Assembly (NCBI GenBank): GCA_005888395.1
Contig: VAXF01000117.1
Location: 1-10,176 of the forward strand
DNA length: 10,176 bases
Reading direction: 5' to 3'
Origin: Actinomycetota bacterium
GTDB lineage: Bacteria; Actinomycetota; Acidimicrobiia; Acidimicrobiales; AC-25
In this document: piece by piece, positions 1 to 6,332 of the stretch
Position numbering within the stretch: the first letter of the stretch is position 1
How the letters are laid out: each line of letters opens with the position of its first letter
Made by a program: the position numbers and the translations under genes
The notes under the pieces: generated by a model
What the model was told of the DNA's origin: nothing
Seen by the model: only the letters and a program-made list of their open reading frames with translations
The model's database searches: none

Positions 1-931
1 CATCGACGTCGTCGACGTGGATGCCGCGGGCGGCCACGTCGGTCGCGACCAGCACGGGGAGCTTGCCCGCGCTGAACTCGCCGAGGGCCCGCTCGCGCGC
101 CGTTTGGCGGAGGTCACCGTGAATGGCCGCGGCGCGGATGCCCTCGCGCCGGAGCTGGTCGACGAGACGGTCGGCGCCCCGCTTGGTGCGGACGAACACG
201 AGCGTGCGCGACGACTCGCGCCCGATGGCCGCGGCCACCTTGACCCGGTCGAGCTTGTGCACGGCGAGGAAGCGATGGGTCATCTCGTGGACGGTGACCC
301 GGGTCGACGCCACCTCGTGGTGGACAGGCTCGTGCAAGTAGCGGCGGACGAGGACGTCGACGTCACGATCGAGGGTCGCAGAGAACAGGAGCGTCTGGCG
401 GCGGTTGTCGAGCTGGCGCAGGATGCGCTCGACCTGCGGCATGAAGCCCATGTCGGCCATGCGGTCGGCCTCGTCGATCACGAGCATCTCGACGTCGCCC
501 AGCGCGATCGTCTTACGGGCCGCCAGGTCGATCAGGCGTCCGGGAGTGGCGACGGCCACGTCGACGACGCGCCTGAGCGCCCGCTCCTGACGCTCGATGG
601 GCGTGCCGCCGTAGAAGGGGGCGACGTGGAGTCCGACAGCCTTGGCCGGCGGCACCAACACGTCGACCACTTGCCGGGCGAGCTCGCGCGTGGGCACGAG
701 CACGAGCGCCCGCGGTCGCCCGGGCGCCGAGCCGCGCTCGGTGCGTTGGAGCATCGGCAGCCCGAAGGCCAGCGTCTTGCCCGAGCCGGTCGCGGCCTTG
801 CCGCAGACGTCGGCGCCGTCGAGCGCGTCGCGGATGGTGAGCTCCTGGATGGGGAATGGTTCGGTGATGTCGTGGACGGCGAGCGCCGCCACGAGCTCGG
901 CGCGCAGGCCGAGCTCGGCGAAGGAAGTCAG
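1..931 (-). CDS. DEAD-box ATP-dependent RNA helicase (3' end cut off by window edge)
   Basis: This is an ATP-dependent RNA helicase of superfamily 2, expected to unwind RNA in ribosome assembly or RNA decay. The frame is open for 310 residues, from a CTG at 929-931 to the left edge. Motifs in order: F of the Q-motif region near residue 4 and PIQ at 27-29, Walker A ATGSGKT (47-53), PTRELA (80-85), TPGR (129-132), DEAD (153-156), SAT (184-186), LVFVRTK (motif IV) and ATDVAARG (motif V). The HRxGR motif VI must lie beyond position 1. Between the upstream stop at 1055-1057 and Walker A the frame has no ATG, GTG or TTG. The CTG at 931 is chosen because GAGGAG (938-943) precedes it by 6 nt and it gives the usual short N-terminus before FAELGL. 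The family is certain; the start is not. Confidence 0.93.
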   Translation of the reverse strand, partial: MTSFAELGLRAELVAALAVHDITEPFPIQELTIRDALDGADVCGKAATGSGKTLAFGLPMLQRTERGSAPGRPRALVLVPTRELARQVVDVLVPPAKAVGLHVAPFYGGTPIERQERALRRVVDVAVATPGRLIDLAARKTIALGDVEMLVIDEADRMADMGFMPQVERILRQLDNRRQTLLFSATLDRDVDVLVRRYLHEPVHHEVASTRVTVHEMTHRFLAVHKLDRVKVAAAIGRESSRTLVFVRTKRGADRLVDQLRREGIRAAAIHGDLRQTARERALGEFSAGKLPVLVATDVAARGIHVDDVD

Positions 932-937
932 TGTGTG

Positions 938-943
938 CTCCTC
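938..943 (-). promoter_or_regulatory. Ribosome binding site deciding the CTG start of the helicase
   Basis: GAGGAG on the minus strand is followed by 6 nt (CACACA) and then CTG at 931-929. It is the only good Shine-Dalgarno match near the beginning of the helicase homology and supports initiation at a non-canonical CTG codon. This is inferred from spacing and has not been tested. Confidence 0.5.
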
Positions 944-1054
944 GAGTCGTGTGGCCTGCCTCGGGCGTTCCGCGAGGACAACTCGGGAGAGCGATGAGGT
1001 GGGCCGCGATCCGGACAGTCCGTGATCGGGTGAAACCTCAGCGTAGCAGGCCGA

Positions 1055-1405
1055 TCAGGCGGCCTGGTGCAACTCCACGAGGTTGCCGGCGGGATCGTTG
1101 AGGAACGCCTGGCGTCCCGTGCCGACCGGAGACGCGTCGCTCACCGTGACACCCCGCGAGCGCAGGTCGGAGATGACGGCGTCGAGGTCGTCGACGAGCA
1201 GCGCGAAGTGCTGGCCGCGGGCAGGCGGCGGCTCCGACTCGATGAGATGCACCTGCTGGCCGCCGGCGTCGAGCCACGCGCCGCCGATGCCGAGGTCGGG
1301 CCGGTCGTCGCGCACCGAGAGCCCGAGCACGTCGACGTAGAACCGCACCGCCTCGTCGACGTCGGCGACGTTGAGTGACACGTGGTGGACGGCGAGCGCC
1401 CTCAC
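1055..1405 (-). CDS. VOC/glyoxalase-fold family protein
   Basis: A 116-residue single-module protein of the vicinal oxygen chelate (glyoxalase/bleomycin resistance/dioxygenase) superfamily. It shows the two beta-alpha-beta-beta-beta halves: HHVSLNVADVDEAVRFYVDV (7-26) opens the first and HFALLVDDLDAVISDLRSRG (66-85) the second. Likely metal ligands are H8, H53 or E56, H66 and E111 in the closing GNLVELHQ. The pattern resembles small VOC enzymes such as methylmalonyl-CoA epimerase-like or fosfomycin-resistance-like proteins, but the substrate cannot be named from sequence. The start is a GTG preceded by GAGGGGG. It lies 31 nt downstream of the luciferase-like oxidoreductase on the same strand and is probably co-transcribed with it. 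The TGA stop at 1055-1057 is in the same frame as the helicase downstream. Confidence 0.88.
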   Translation of the reverse strand: MRALAVHHVSLNVADVDEAVRFYVDVLGLSVRDDRPDLGIGGAWLDAGGQQVHLIESEPPPARGQHFALLVDDLDAVISDLRSRGVTVSDASPVGTGRQAFLNDPAGNLVELHQAA

Positions 1406-1436
1406 GACCCCCTCGCTCTCACGCGTGCATTCTTCC

Positions 1437-2375
1437 TCATGTCCCGGCGAGGCGGGCGACGAGGGGCGACATGGCCTCCCAGCTGTCGCCGTCGAAGCCG
1501 ATGTAGGAGAAGCCCCACTCCTCTCGCCGGCGCACGAGCTCGTCGGCCATCCAGTCGAGTGTTCCGATCAAGGTATAAGGCACGTGGAGGGCCTCGTCGG
1601 GCGAGATACCGAATGCGGGCGCCATCGCCTCCGCGATCGAGCTGGGGTCGTCGGTGACGAGGCAGAAGCCCACGAGCACGTTGAGCTCGATCGCGTCGAA
1701 GCGCGCGCCGGCCGCCTCGCGTACCCAGCCGATCTTCTCGGTCGTCTTGGCGGGCGTGAGGTTGGGCGCGGTCTCGGGGCCGCCGAGGCCCTCGCGGAGG
1801 TCGGGGTTGACGCCGACGATGTCGGCCTCCTGCGCGGCGATCGACAGCATCCGCCGCCCGCCGCCGCCGATGACGATCGGCGGCCGCGGTCGCTGCACCG
1901 GCGACGGCGTGCCGTCGTGGCCGGTGATCGTGTAGTGGCGGCCCTCGAACGTGAGCGAGCCCCCGCCGAGCAGCCCCTTCAGCACCGCGACCGCTTCGTG
2001 GAAGCGCTCGACGCGCGTCGCGGGAGGGTCGTACACGATGCCCGACTGCTCGTAGTCGGTGCGCATCCAACCGGCGCCGACCCCGAGCTCGAGCCGCCCG
2101 TCGGACAGCAGGTCGAGGGTAGCGGCCTCCTTGGCCAGCAGCAGCGGGTGGCGGTAGTCGTTGGCGAACACGAGCGTGCCGATGCGCAGTGTGGTGGTGG
2201 CGTCGGCGACGGCCATCATCGCCGGCACCGGCGCGAGCTGGTCGCCGAAGTGGTCGGGCATCGTCAGTGTCGAGTAGCCGACGTCCTCGACCTTGCGCGC
2301 CGCCTCGGCCCACTCGCGGCCCGACCCGGCCTTGGCCAGCTGGGCCGCGAAGCGAAAGTGGTGGTTGGCGGCCAC
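1437..2375 (-). CDS. LLM-class F420-dependent oxidoreductase (luciferase-like)
   Basis: A 312-residue TIM-barrel oxidoreductase of the bacterial luciferase-like monooxygenase superfamily, in the actinobacterial subgroup thought to use coenzyme F420 (resembling TIGR03621). Visible family signatures are MPDHFGDQLAPVPAM after an N-terminal EWAEAARKVEDVGYSTL, LRIGTLVFANDYRHP, LLSDGRLELGVGAGW, and PPIVIGGGGRRML followed by AAQEADIVG, the cofactor phosphate-binding region. Length is normal for the subgroup. The physiological substrate is unknown. The GTG start sits 3 nt after the stop of a small upstream ORF and has only a weak Shine-Dalgarno (GGGAC), which suggests translational coupling. A likely operon partner is the upstream aldo/keto reductase, with the VOC protein downstream. 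F420 rather than FMN use is inferred from family resemblance. Confidence 0.92.
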   Translation of the reverse strand: MAANHHFRFAAQLAKAGSGREWAEAARKVEDVGYSTLTMPDHFGDQLAPVPAMMAVADATTTLRIGTLVFANDYRHPLLLAKEAATLDLLSDGRLELGVGAGWMRTDYEQSGIVYDPPATRVERFHEAVAVLKGLLGGGSLTFEGRHYTITGHDGTPSPVQRPRPPIVIGGGGRRMLSIAAQEADIVGVNPDLREGLGGPETAPNLTPAKTTEKIGWVREAAGARFDAIELNVLVGFCLVTDDPSSIAEAMAPAFGISPDEALHVPYTLIGTLDWMADELVRRREEWGFSYIGFDGDSWEAMSPLVARLAGT

Positions 2376-2378
2376 CGG

Positions 2379-2495
2379 TCAGCCCACGTCCCAGCCGAGC
2401 GGGAGCTGGGCCAGCCCGCGCAGCGTGAAGCTCGGCCGCCATCGGGGCCGCCGGGTGGTGAGCCAGCGACGGATGGAGCCGGTCACGGGGCGCAT
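2379..2495 (-). CDS. Possible small coupled ORF (38 aa), function unknown
   Basis: A 38-residue frame lies between the aldo/keto reductase stop and the luciferase-like start. ATG at 2495 follows the upstream TGA after 4 nt (TGA-CAGG-ATG), and its own TGA ends 3 nt before the next GTG (TGA-CCG-GTG). A GTG at 2486 is an alternative start. The product is basic in its first half (RRWLTTRRPRWRP) and ends LRGLAQLPLGWDVG. I do not recognise a family. The tight packing is typical of coupled operon genes, but a frame this short can occur by chance in GC-rich DNA. It could also be a remnant of the end of a longer gene. Confidence 0.33.
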   Translation of the reverse strand: MRPVTGSIRRWLTTRRPRWRPSFTLRGLAQLPLGWDVG

Positions 2496-2499
2496 CCTG

Positions 2500-3420
2500 T
2501 CAGTTCCACGGGAGGGCGGCGCGGGTCGCCCAGTAGCTCTCGGCGGGCTCGGTCAGCGTCTCGAGCTCGCGCGCGACGGTGTCGTCCCAGGGCACGTCGA
2601 GAGCGACGAGATTGGCGCCGAGGTGCGCGGGCGTCGCGGCGCCACTGAGCACGACGTCGGCCCACGGCTCGGCGAGGACGGCGGCGATGGCCACAGCGTC
2701 CGGCGTGGTCCCCAGCCGGCGGGCGACGCGCACCAGCGGTTCGGGCGCGCCGCGGTCGGCGAGGCGACCGTTGGCGACCGCTTCCTTGACCACGACGCGC
2801 AGGCCGGCCGCCTTGGCTTGCGCCAGCGCGGCGCCGGCCGAGCGCTCGTGCACGTTCCACGTCGCCTGCACGGCGTCGAAGCCACCGACCTCGAGGGCGC
2901 GTTCGATCGTGGCGGCCTGCTCCGTCCCGGTGACGGTGAGCCCCACGGCCACGCCGGCGGCGCGCAGCGCGGCCAGCTCGGACCGGAGCTCCTCGTCCTC
3001 GAGCACCCCGCTGCTCACCGTGGCCGAGTGGACCTGGTAGAGCGACAGCCACGGGCCGAGGAGCGAGCGGGTCTCGGCGAGCTGGCGCCGGAACGTCGCG
3101 ACAGAGAGGTCCTTCACCTCGGGTGGGTCGGCCTGCACCTGCCAGCCGGCCGTGTACGTGTAGCCCCACTTCGACGCGATCGTGACGTCGCCGGGCCCGA
3201 GCCCGCGGCGCTCGAGCCACGAGGCGAGGAACTCCTCGGCCCGCCCGTAGGAGCGGGCGGCGTCGAAGTGGCGGACGCCCGCGTCGTGTGCGACGTCGAG
3301 CACGGTGTGGGCGCGGCGCTCGAGCGCCCGGACCGAGCGGTTTGGACCGAGGTCGTCACCGTGACCGAGCGTGAGGTAGCCGGGACGGCCGAGGGCCGCG
3401 AGGCCGAGCCCGATCCGCAC
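2500..3420 (-). CDS. Aldo/keto reductase
   Basis: A 306-residue NAD(P)H-dependent aldo/keto reductase with a TIM-barrel fold. The complete catalytic tetrad is visible: D53 in HFDAARSYG, Y58 in the same segment, K84 in ASKWGY and H131 in LYQVHS. The length fits the family. It would reduce carbonyl substrates in the cytosol; the substrate is not predictable. The GTG at 3420 is chosen because the barrel begins at once (RIGLGLAALGRPGYL) and because everything upstream in this frame is antisense to the PAS gene. A TACGAT hexamer ends 7 nt before the start, consistent with a leaderless mRNA. It is the first gene of the minus-strand redox operon, with the small ORF, luciferase-like enzyme and VOC protein downstream, and is divergent from the PAS gene across 66 nt. 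Confidence 0.93.
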   Translation of the reverse strand: MRIGLGLAALGRPGYLTLGHGDDLGPNRSVRALERRAHTVLDVAHDAGVRHFDAARSYGRAEEFLASWLERRGLGPGDVTIASKWGYTYTAGWQVQADPPEVKDLSVATFRRQLAETRSLLGPWLSLYQVHSATVSSGVLEDEELRSELAALRAAGVAVGLTVTGTEQAATIERALEVGGFDAVQATWNVHERSAGAALAQAKAAGLRVVVKEAVANGRLADRGAPEPLVRVARRLGTTPDAVAIAAVLAEPWADVVLSGAATPAHLGANLVALDVPWDDTVARELETLTEPAESYWATRAALPWN

Positions 3421-3427
3421 GGCCCCG

Positions 3428-3433
3428 ATCGTA
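3428..3433 (-). promoter_or_regulatory. Putative -10 box of the aldo/keto reductase operon (leaderless)
   Basis: TACGAT fits the actinobacterial TANNNT -10 pattern and ends 7 nt before the GTG start, so transcription would begin at or next to the start codon. No convincing -35 box is visible. It lies in the 66-nt divergent region shared with the PAS gene. Confidence 0.45.
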
Positions 3434-3474
3434 CGAGTGGCTCTGCCGTTCGAGTGGCGGTGCCCGGCGCCCTC

Positions 3475-3480
3475 TAGCAT
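3475..3480 (+). promoter_or_regulatory. Putative -10 box of the tandem-PAS gene (leaderless)
   Basis: TAGCAT fits TANNNT and is followed by exactly 6 nt (TTCCCC) and then the GTG start at 3487. There is no Shine-Dalgarno sequence, as expected for a leaderless transcript. A -35 box is not clear. Confidence 0.5.
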
Positions 3481-3486
3481 TTCCCC

Positions 3487-4461
3487 GTGGCGCGTACGGG
3501 GGAGGACGTCGGCGACTACTTCGCGTACCTGGCCTCGATCGTGGAGTCGTCCGACGACGCCATCATCGGCAAGACGCTCGACGGGACCATCGTGAGCTGG
3601 AACGCCGGCGCCGAGCGCCTCTACGGCTACACGCCCGAGGAGGCGATCGGGCAGCCGATCAGCATGCTGGCGCCTGCCGACCGCGACGACGAGGTGCCGG
3701 GCATCCTCGCCGAGATCCTCGCCGGGCGCCGGGTCGAGCACTACGAGACGCTGCGACGCCGGAAGGACGGCACGATCGTCGGCGTCTCGGTGACGGTCTC
3801 GCCCGTCCGCGACGAGACCGAGCGGGTGGTCGGGGCGTCGGCGGTGGCGCGCGACATCACCGACCGCCGGCGGGCCTACGAAGCCTCCGCCTACCTGGCC
3901 TCGATCGTCGAGTCGTCCGACGACGCCATCATCGGCAAGACGCTCGACGGGACCATCGTCAGCTGGAACGCCGGCGCCGAGCGCCTCTACGGGTACACGC
4001 CCGAGGAGGCGATCGGCCAGCCGATCAGCATGCTCGTGTCCGACAGCCGTGACGACGAGGTGCCCCAGATCCTTGCCGAGCTCGCCGCGGGCAGGTCGGT
4101 CGAGCACTACGAGACGATTCGGCGGCGCAAGGACGGCAGCCGCGTCGACGTCTCTCTGACGGTCTCGCCGATACGCGACGCCACAGGCAACGTCACCGGC
4201 GCGTCGGCGGTGGCGCGCGACATCACCGACCGCCGGCGGGCCGAGGAGGCCCGGCGGGCCCAGGCCCTCGAGCTCAACGACGACGTCGTGCAGGGCCTCG
4301 TCGCCGCCCAGTACGCCTTCGAGCTCGGGCGCGCCGAGGAGGCGGAACGGTCGGTGCGGGCGACGCTCGCCGCCGCCCGGCGCATCGTCGCCGACCTGTT
4401 CGGCTCGCACGCGTCCCGCCCCGGCGACTTCCAGCGGAGCCGGCCCACCGAGCTCGGCTGA
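3487..4461 (+). CDS. Tandem PAS-domain signalling protein with a DHp-like tail lacking His
   Basis: A 324-residue cytoplasmic protein with no membrane segment. PAS domain 1 covers about 14-130 and PAS domain 2 about 136-252. Both contain ESSDDAIIGKTLDGTIVSWN and GAERLYGYTPEEAIGQPISM and end VARDITDRRRA, the usual PAS/PAC junction. The first 48 residues of each domain are identical. The tail (about 253-310) has two amphipathic helices, AQALELNDDVVQGLVAAQYA and later TLAAARRIVADLF. These resemble the dimerisation helices of NarL/DesK-type histidine kinases, but N264 stands where the phosphoacceptor His would be, and there is no ATPase domain. It is therefore probably a sensor or dimerising partner without kinase activity of its own. 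The start is a GTG without Shine-Dalgarno, 6 nt after a -10 hexamer. Ligand and partner are unknown. Confidence 0.87.
   Translation: MARTGEDVGDYFAYLASIVESSDDAIIGKTLDGTIVSWNAGAERLYGYTPEEAIGQPISMLAPADRDDEVPGILAEILAGRRVEHYETLRRRKDGTIVGVSVTVSPVRDETERVVGASAVARDITDRRRAYEASAYLASIVESSDDAIIGKTLDGTIVSWNAGAERLYGYTPEEAIGQPISMLVSDSRDDEVPQILAELAAGRSVEHYETIRRRKDGSRVDVSLTVSPIRDATGNVTGASAVARDITDRRRAEEARRAQALELNDDVVQGLVAAQYAFELGRAEEAERSVRATLAAARRIVADLFGSHASRPGDFQRSRPTELG
3526..3669 (+). repeat. Near-identical direct repeat, copy 1 (PAS 1 N-terminal part)
   Basis: This 144-nt block recurs at 3892-4035, 366 nt downstream (122 codons). The copies differ at five positions, all synonymous third-codon positions, so both encode the same 48 residues beginning YLASIVESSDDAIIG. 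A second identical block of 42 nt lies at 3835-3876. Confidence 0.95.
3892..4035 (+). repeat. Near-identical direct repeat, copy 2 (PAS 2 N-terminal part)
   Basis: Second copy of the block at 3526-3669, at the same 366-nt offset. The partner of the 42-nt identical block at 3835-3876 lies at 4201-4242. The stretch between the two conserved blocks is clearly more diverged between the copies. Confidence 0.95.
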
Positions 4462-4469
4462 CCGCGGGA

Positions 4470-4500
4470 TACGGTTTCGGCCGACCGCGATTGGGGAGGA
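4470..4500 (+). promoter_or_regulatory. Putative -10 box and strong RBS of the DUF2231 gene
   Basis: TACGGT (4470-4475) fits TANNNT and would start transcription near 4482. GGGGAGGA (4493-4500) is a strong Shine-Dalgarno 7 nt before the ATG at 4508. No clear -35 box is visible. A direct repeat GACCGCG (4460-4466 and 4483-4489) flanks the -10 box; its meaning is unknown. Confidence 0.45.
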
Positions 4501-4507
4501 CGAGCAC

Positions 4508-5071
4508 ATGAGGAAGTTCTCGGTGCGGCCTGTGTTGACGCTGCGCGGGCGCAAGTTCAAGGGACTGCGAGGTTGGGCCGGGAAGCCGTTGCACCCGCCG
4601 CTGACCGACTTCCCGGTCACGGCCTATGTCCTCGCTGCCGCCTTCGACGTGATCGCCGCCGCCGGCCGTCGTCACGGCTTCGCCCCCGACTTCTTCCACG
4701 CCGGCACCTACGTCTTCATCGGCGGTGCCGGCGTGTCGCTGCTGGCCGCCCTCACCGGGTACTGGGACTGGCTCAAGTCGTCGGAGAAGGGCACCCAGGC
4801 CCGGCGCACCATCAACACCCATGCCTGGATCATGATCACGGTGACGGTGCTGGCGATCGTCGACATCGCCATCCGGCTGTCCACGTACCACACGCGCGGC
4901 TACCCCAACATCGCCACGCTGATCCTGTCCCTCGCCGTCGCCGGCCTCGTCTCGATCGGCGCCACCTACGGGGGGAGCCTCGTCTACGACTACGGCTTCA
5001 ACGTCGAGACGGCCGGCGACCACCCGGTCTGGCACGTCTCGGAGGAGGATGTCTTCCCCGGTTCCCACTGA
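4508..5071 (+). CDS. DUF2231 family integral membrane protein
   Basis: A 187-residue membrane protein with four predicted transmembrane helices at about 35-52, 65-85, 105-124 and 134-153, between a basic N-terminus (RKFSVRPVLTLRGRKFKG) and a polar C-terminus. The hallmarks of DUF2231 are KPLHPPLTDFPVTAYVLAAA near the N-terminus, LTGYWDWL after helix 2 and GATYGGSLVYDYGFNVE near the end. H29 and H105 lie at membrane boundaries and could bind a metal or haem, but this is speculative. The biochemical role of the family is not established to my knowledge. The ATG start is well supported by GGGGAGGA 7 nt upstream. It lies 46 nt after the PAS gene and 64 nt before the P450 and probably has its own promoter. 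Confidence 0.88.
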   Translation: MRKFSVRPVLTLRGRKFKGLRGWAGKPLHPPLTDFPVTAYVLAAAFDVIAAAGRRHGFAPDFFHAGTYVFIGGAGVSLLAALTGYWDWLKSSEKGTQARRTINTHAWIMITVTVLAIVDIAIRLSTYHTRGYPNIATLILSLAVAGLVSIGATYGGSLVYDYGFNVETAGDHPVWHVSEEDVFPGSH

Positions 5072-5078
5072 CCGACAG

Positions 5079-5094
5079 CTGACAGACGTGTCAG
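5079..5094 (+). promoter_or_regulatory. Operator-like perfect inverted repeat upstream of the P450
   Basis: CTGACA-GACG-TGTCAG is a perfect 6-bp inverted repeat with a 4-nt spacer. Its left arm coincides with the likely -35 box of the P450 promoter. Sites of this shape are typical of dimeric repressors such as TetR-family proteins. No regulator gene is present in the window, so the binding protein is unknown. Confidence 0.55.
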
Positions 5095-5108
5095 GTTCGT
5101 CGTAGGCT
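5079..5108 (+). promoter_or_regulatory. Putative promoter of the cytochrome P450 gene
   Basis: The -35 box CTGACA (5079-5084, five of six matches to TTGACA) and the -10 box TAGGCT (5103-5108, TANNNT) are 18 nt apart. Transcription would start near 5115, leaving about 20 nt of leader that contains GGGAGG (5126-5131) before the GTG at 5136. This is the best-formed promoter in the window. Confidence 0.6.
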
Positions 5109-5135
5109 GTCCCGGGATCGGACTCGGGAGGCAGG

Positions 5136-6329
5136 GTGGCAGTCCAGGACACGACGACCGGGGTCGACGTCGAGGCGGTCCTGTTCACGCAGGAGGCCGC
5201 CGACGACCCGCACGCCGGCTACCGCACGCTCCTCGAGCGGTGCCCGGTGGCGAGGGCCGAGGGATTCGGCGGCGAGCCCGCGGTGTACATCTCGGGCTAC
5301 GAGGACGTGCTCTGGGCGCTGCGCCATCCGGAGGTGTTCGCGTCGGCCGGCGCGATGGAGCTCGGCGAGCAGCCGCTGATCCCGCTCCAGGTCGACCCGC
5401 CGCGGCACACGAAGTACCGGCGGCTCCTCAACCCCGAGTTCGTGCCCCGCAAGGTGGCCGAGCTCGAGCCCGACGTGCGCGTGCTCGTCAGCTCGATCAT
5501 CGACGAGTTCGCCGACCGCGGAAGCTGTGACTTCCACGAGGAGTTCGCCACGCCACTGCCGTCGACGATCTTCCTGCGCCTCATGGGGCTGCCGCTCGAC
5601 GACCTGCCGATGTTCCTGCAGTGGCGCGACAACTCCATCAGGCCCGACGTGGCGCCGGGCGACTTCGAGGCCGCGGACCGCATCCGGCACGAGACGGCCA
5701 AGTCCATCAACGTCTATTTCGAGCAGGCGCTCGACGACCGGCTGCGGGAACCGAGCGACGGCCTGCTCAGCCAGCTCGTGCGCGCCGAGATCGACGGCGA
5801 GCGCCTGACGCGCCGGGAGCTGCTCGGCATCTGCCACCTGCTGCTGCTCGGCGGCCTCGACACGGTGACGGCCACGCTCGACTGCATGATCGTCTACCTC
5901 GCGCAGCATCCCGACCGGCGCCGCCGGCTCGTCGACGACCCGAGCCTCATCGGCCCTTCGATCGAGGAGCTGCTCCGCCACCAGACGCCGGTGATGATGA
6001 TCCCCCGCATCATCAAGGAGCCTACGACGATGCGCGGCGTCCGCCTCGAGACGGGCGACCGAGTGACGCTCCTGATCGGCGCGGCCAACGCCGACGAGTC
6101 GGCGTTCCCGGACTCCGGTGAGCTCGACCTGAGCCGGGATGCGAGCAAGCACCTTGCGTTCGGCGCGGGCAACCACCTCTGCCTTGGCCAGTACCTCGCC
6201 CGAATCGAGCTGCGGGTGGGCCTCGAGGAGTGGCACCGCCGCATTCCCGAGTACCGCATCGCCGACGGCGCCGAGATCCACTACTCGCCGGGCATCCGCC
6301 AGGCCAACCACCTGCCGTTGGTGTTCTGA
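5136..6329 (+). CDS. Cytochrome P450 (bacterial class I type)
   Basis: A complete, soluble 397-residue cytochrome P450 monooxygenase. The haem-binding signature FGAGNHLCLG (342-351) supplies the thiolate ligand C349. ExxR is E278-R281 in EELLRH. The I-helix oxygen-activation motif is GGLDTVTA (239-246, with D242 and T243). The C-helix region DPPRHTKYRRLL (88-98) contains the usual haem-propionate contacts. It would need electrons from a ferredoxin and reductase, and neither is encoded in the window. The substrate cannot be inferred. GTG 5136 is preceded by GGGAGG 4 nt upstream. The gene has its own promoter with an operator-like palindrome, suggesting inducible expression. It converges on the fucosidase gene with a 3-nt gap between stops. 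Confidence 0.96.
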   Translation: MAVQDTTTGVDVEAVLFTQEAADDPHAGYRTLLERCPVARAEGFGGEPAVYISGYEDVLWALRHPEVFASAGAMELGEQPLIPLQVDPPRHTKYRRLLNPEFVPRKVAELEPDVRVLVSSIIDEFADRGSCDFHEEFATPLPSTIFLRLMGLPLDDLPMFLQWRDNSIRPDVAPGDFEAADRIRHETAKSINVYFEQALDDRLREPSDGLLSQLVRAEIDGERLTRRELLGICHLLLLGGLDTVTATLDCMIVYLAQHPDRRRRLVDDPSLIGPSIEELLRHQTPVMMIPRIIKEPTTMRGVRLETGDRVTLLIGAANADESAFPDSGELDLSRDASKHLAFGAGNHLCLGQYLARIELRVGLEEWHRRIPEYRIADGAEIHYSPGIRQANHLPLVF

Positions 6330-6332
6330 CCT

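Noticed and set aside
959..977. Hairpin CCTCG...CGAGG before the helicase
   Set aside because: A 5-bp stem with a 9-nt loop and no T-run is too weak to call a terminator or riboswitch in DNA this rich in GC.
17..997. Long plus-strand open frame of 326 residues
   Set aside because: It is the antisense shadow of the DEAD-box helicase, whose motifs are unbroken on the minus strand. The plus product is low-complexity and rich in Asp, Glu, Arg and Gly, with no domain.
1040..1045. TACGCT hexamer as a -10 box for the helicase
   Set aside because: No acceptable -35 box at 16-19 nt; the only candidate (TTGCAC) is 21 nt away. Such hexamers are common by chance.
1371..3477. Two long plus-strand open frames (1371-2648 and 2293-3477)
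   Set aside because: They lie opposite the luciferase-like enzyme and the aldo/keto reductase. Their products are His/Arg/Gly-rich, typical of antisense frames in GC-rich DNA.
3421..4620. Upstream extension of the aldo/keto reductase frame to 706 residues
   Set aside because: The extra part is antisense to the PAS gene and start of the DUF2231 gene. The reductase fold begins at the GTG at 3420.
4274..6311. Minus-strand open frames 4274-5188 and 5091-6311
   Set aside because: They are shadows of the DUF2231 and P450 genes. The plus-strand proteins carry full family motifs.
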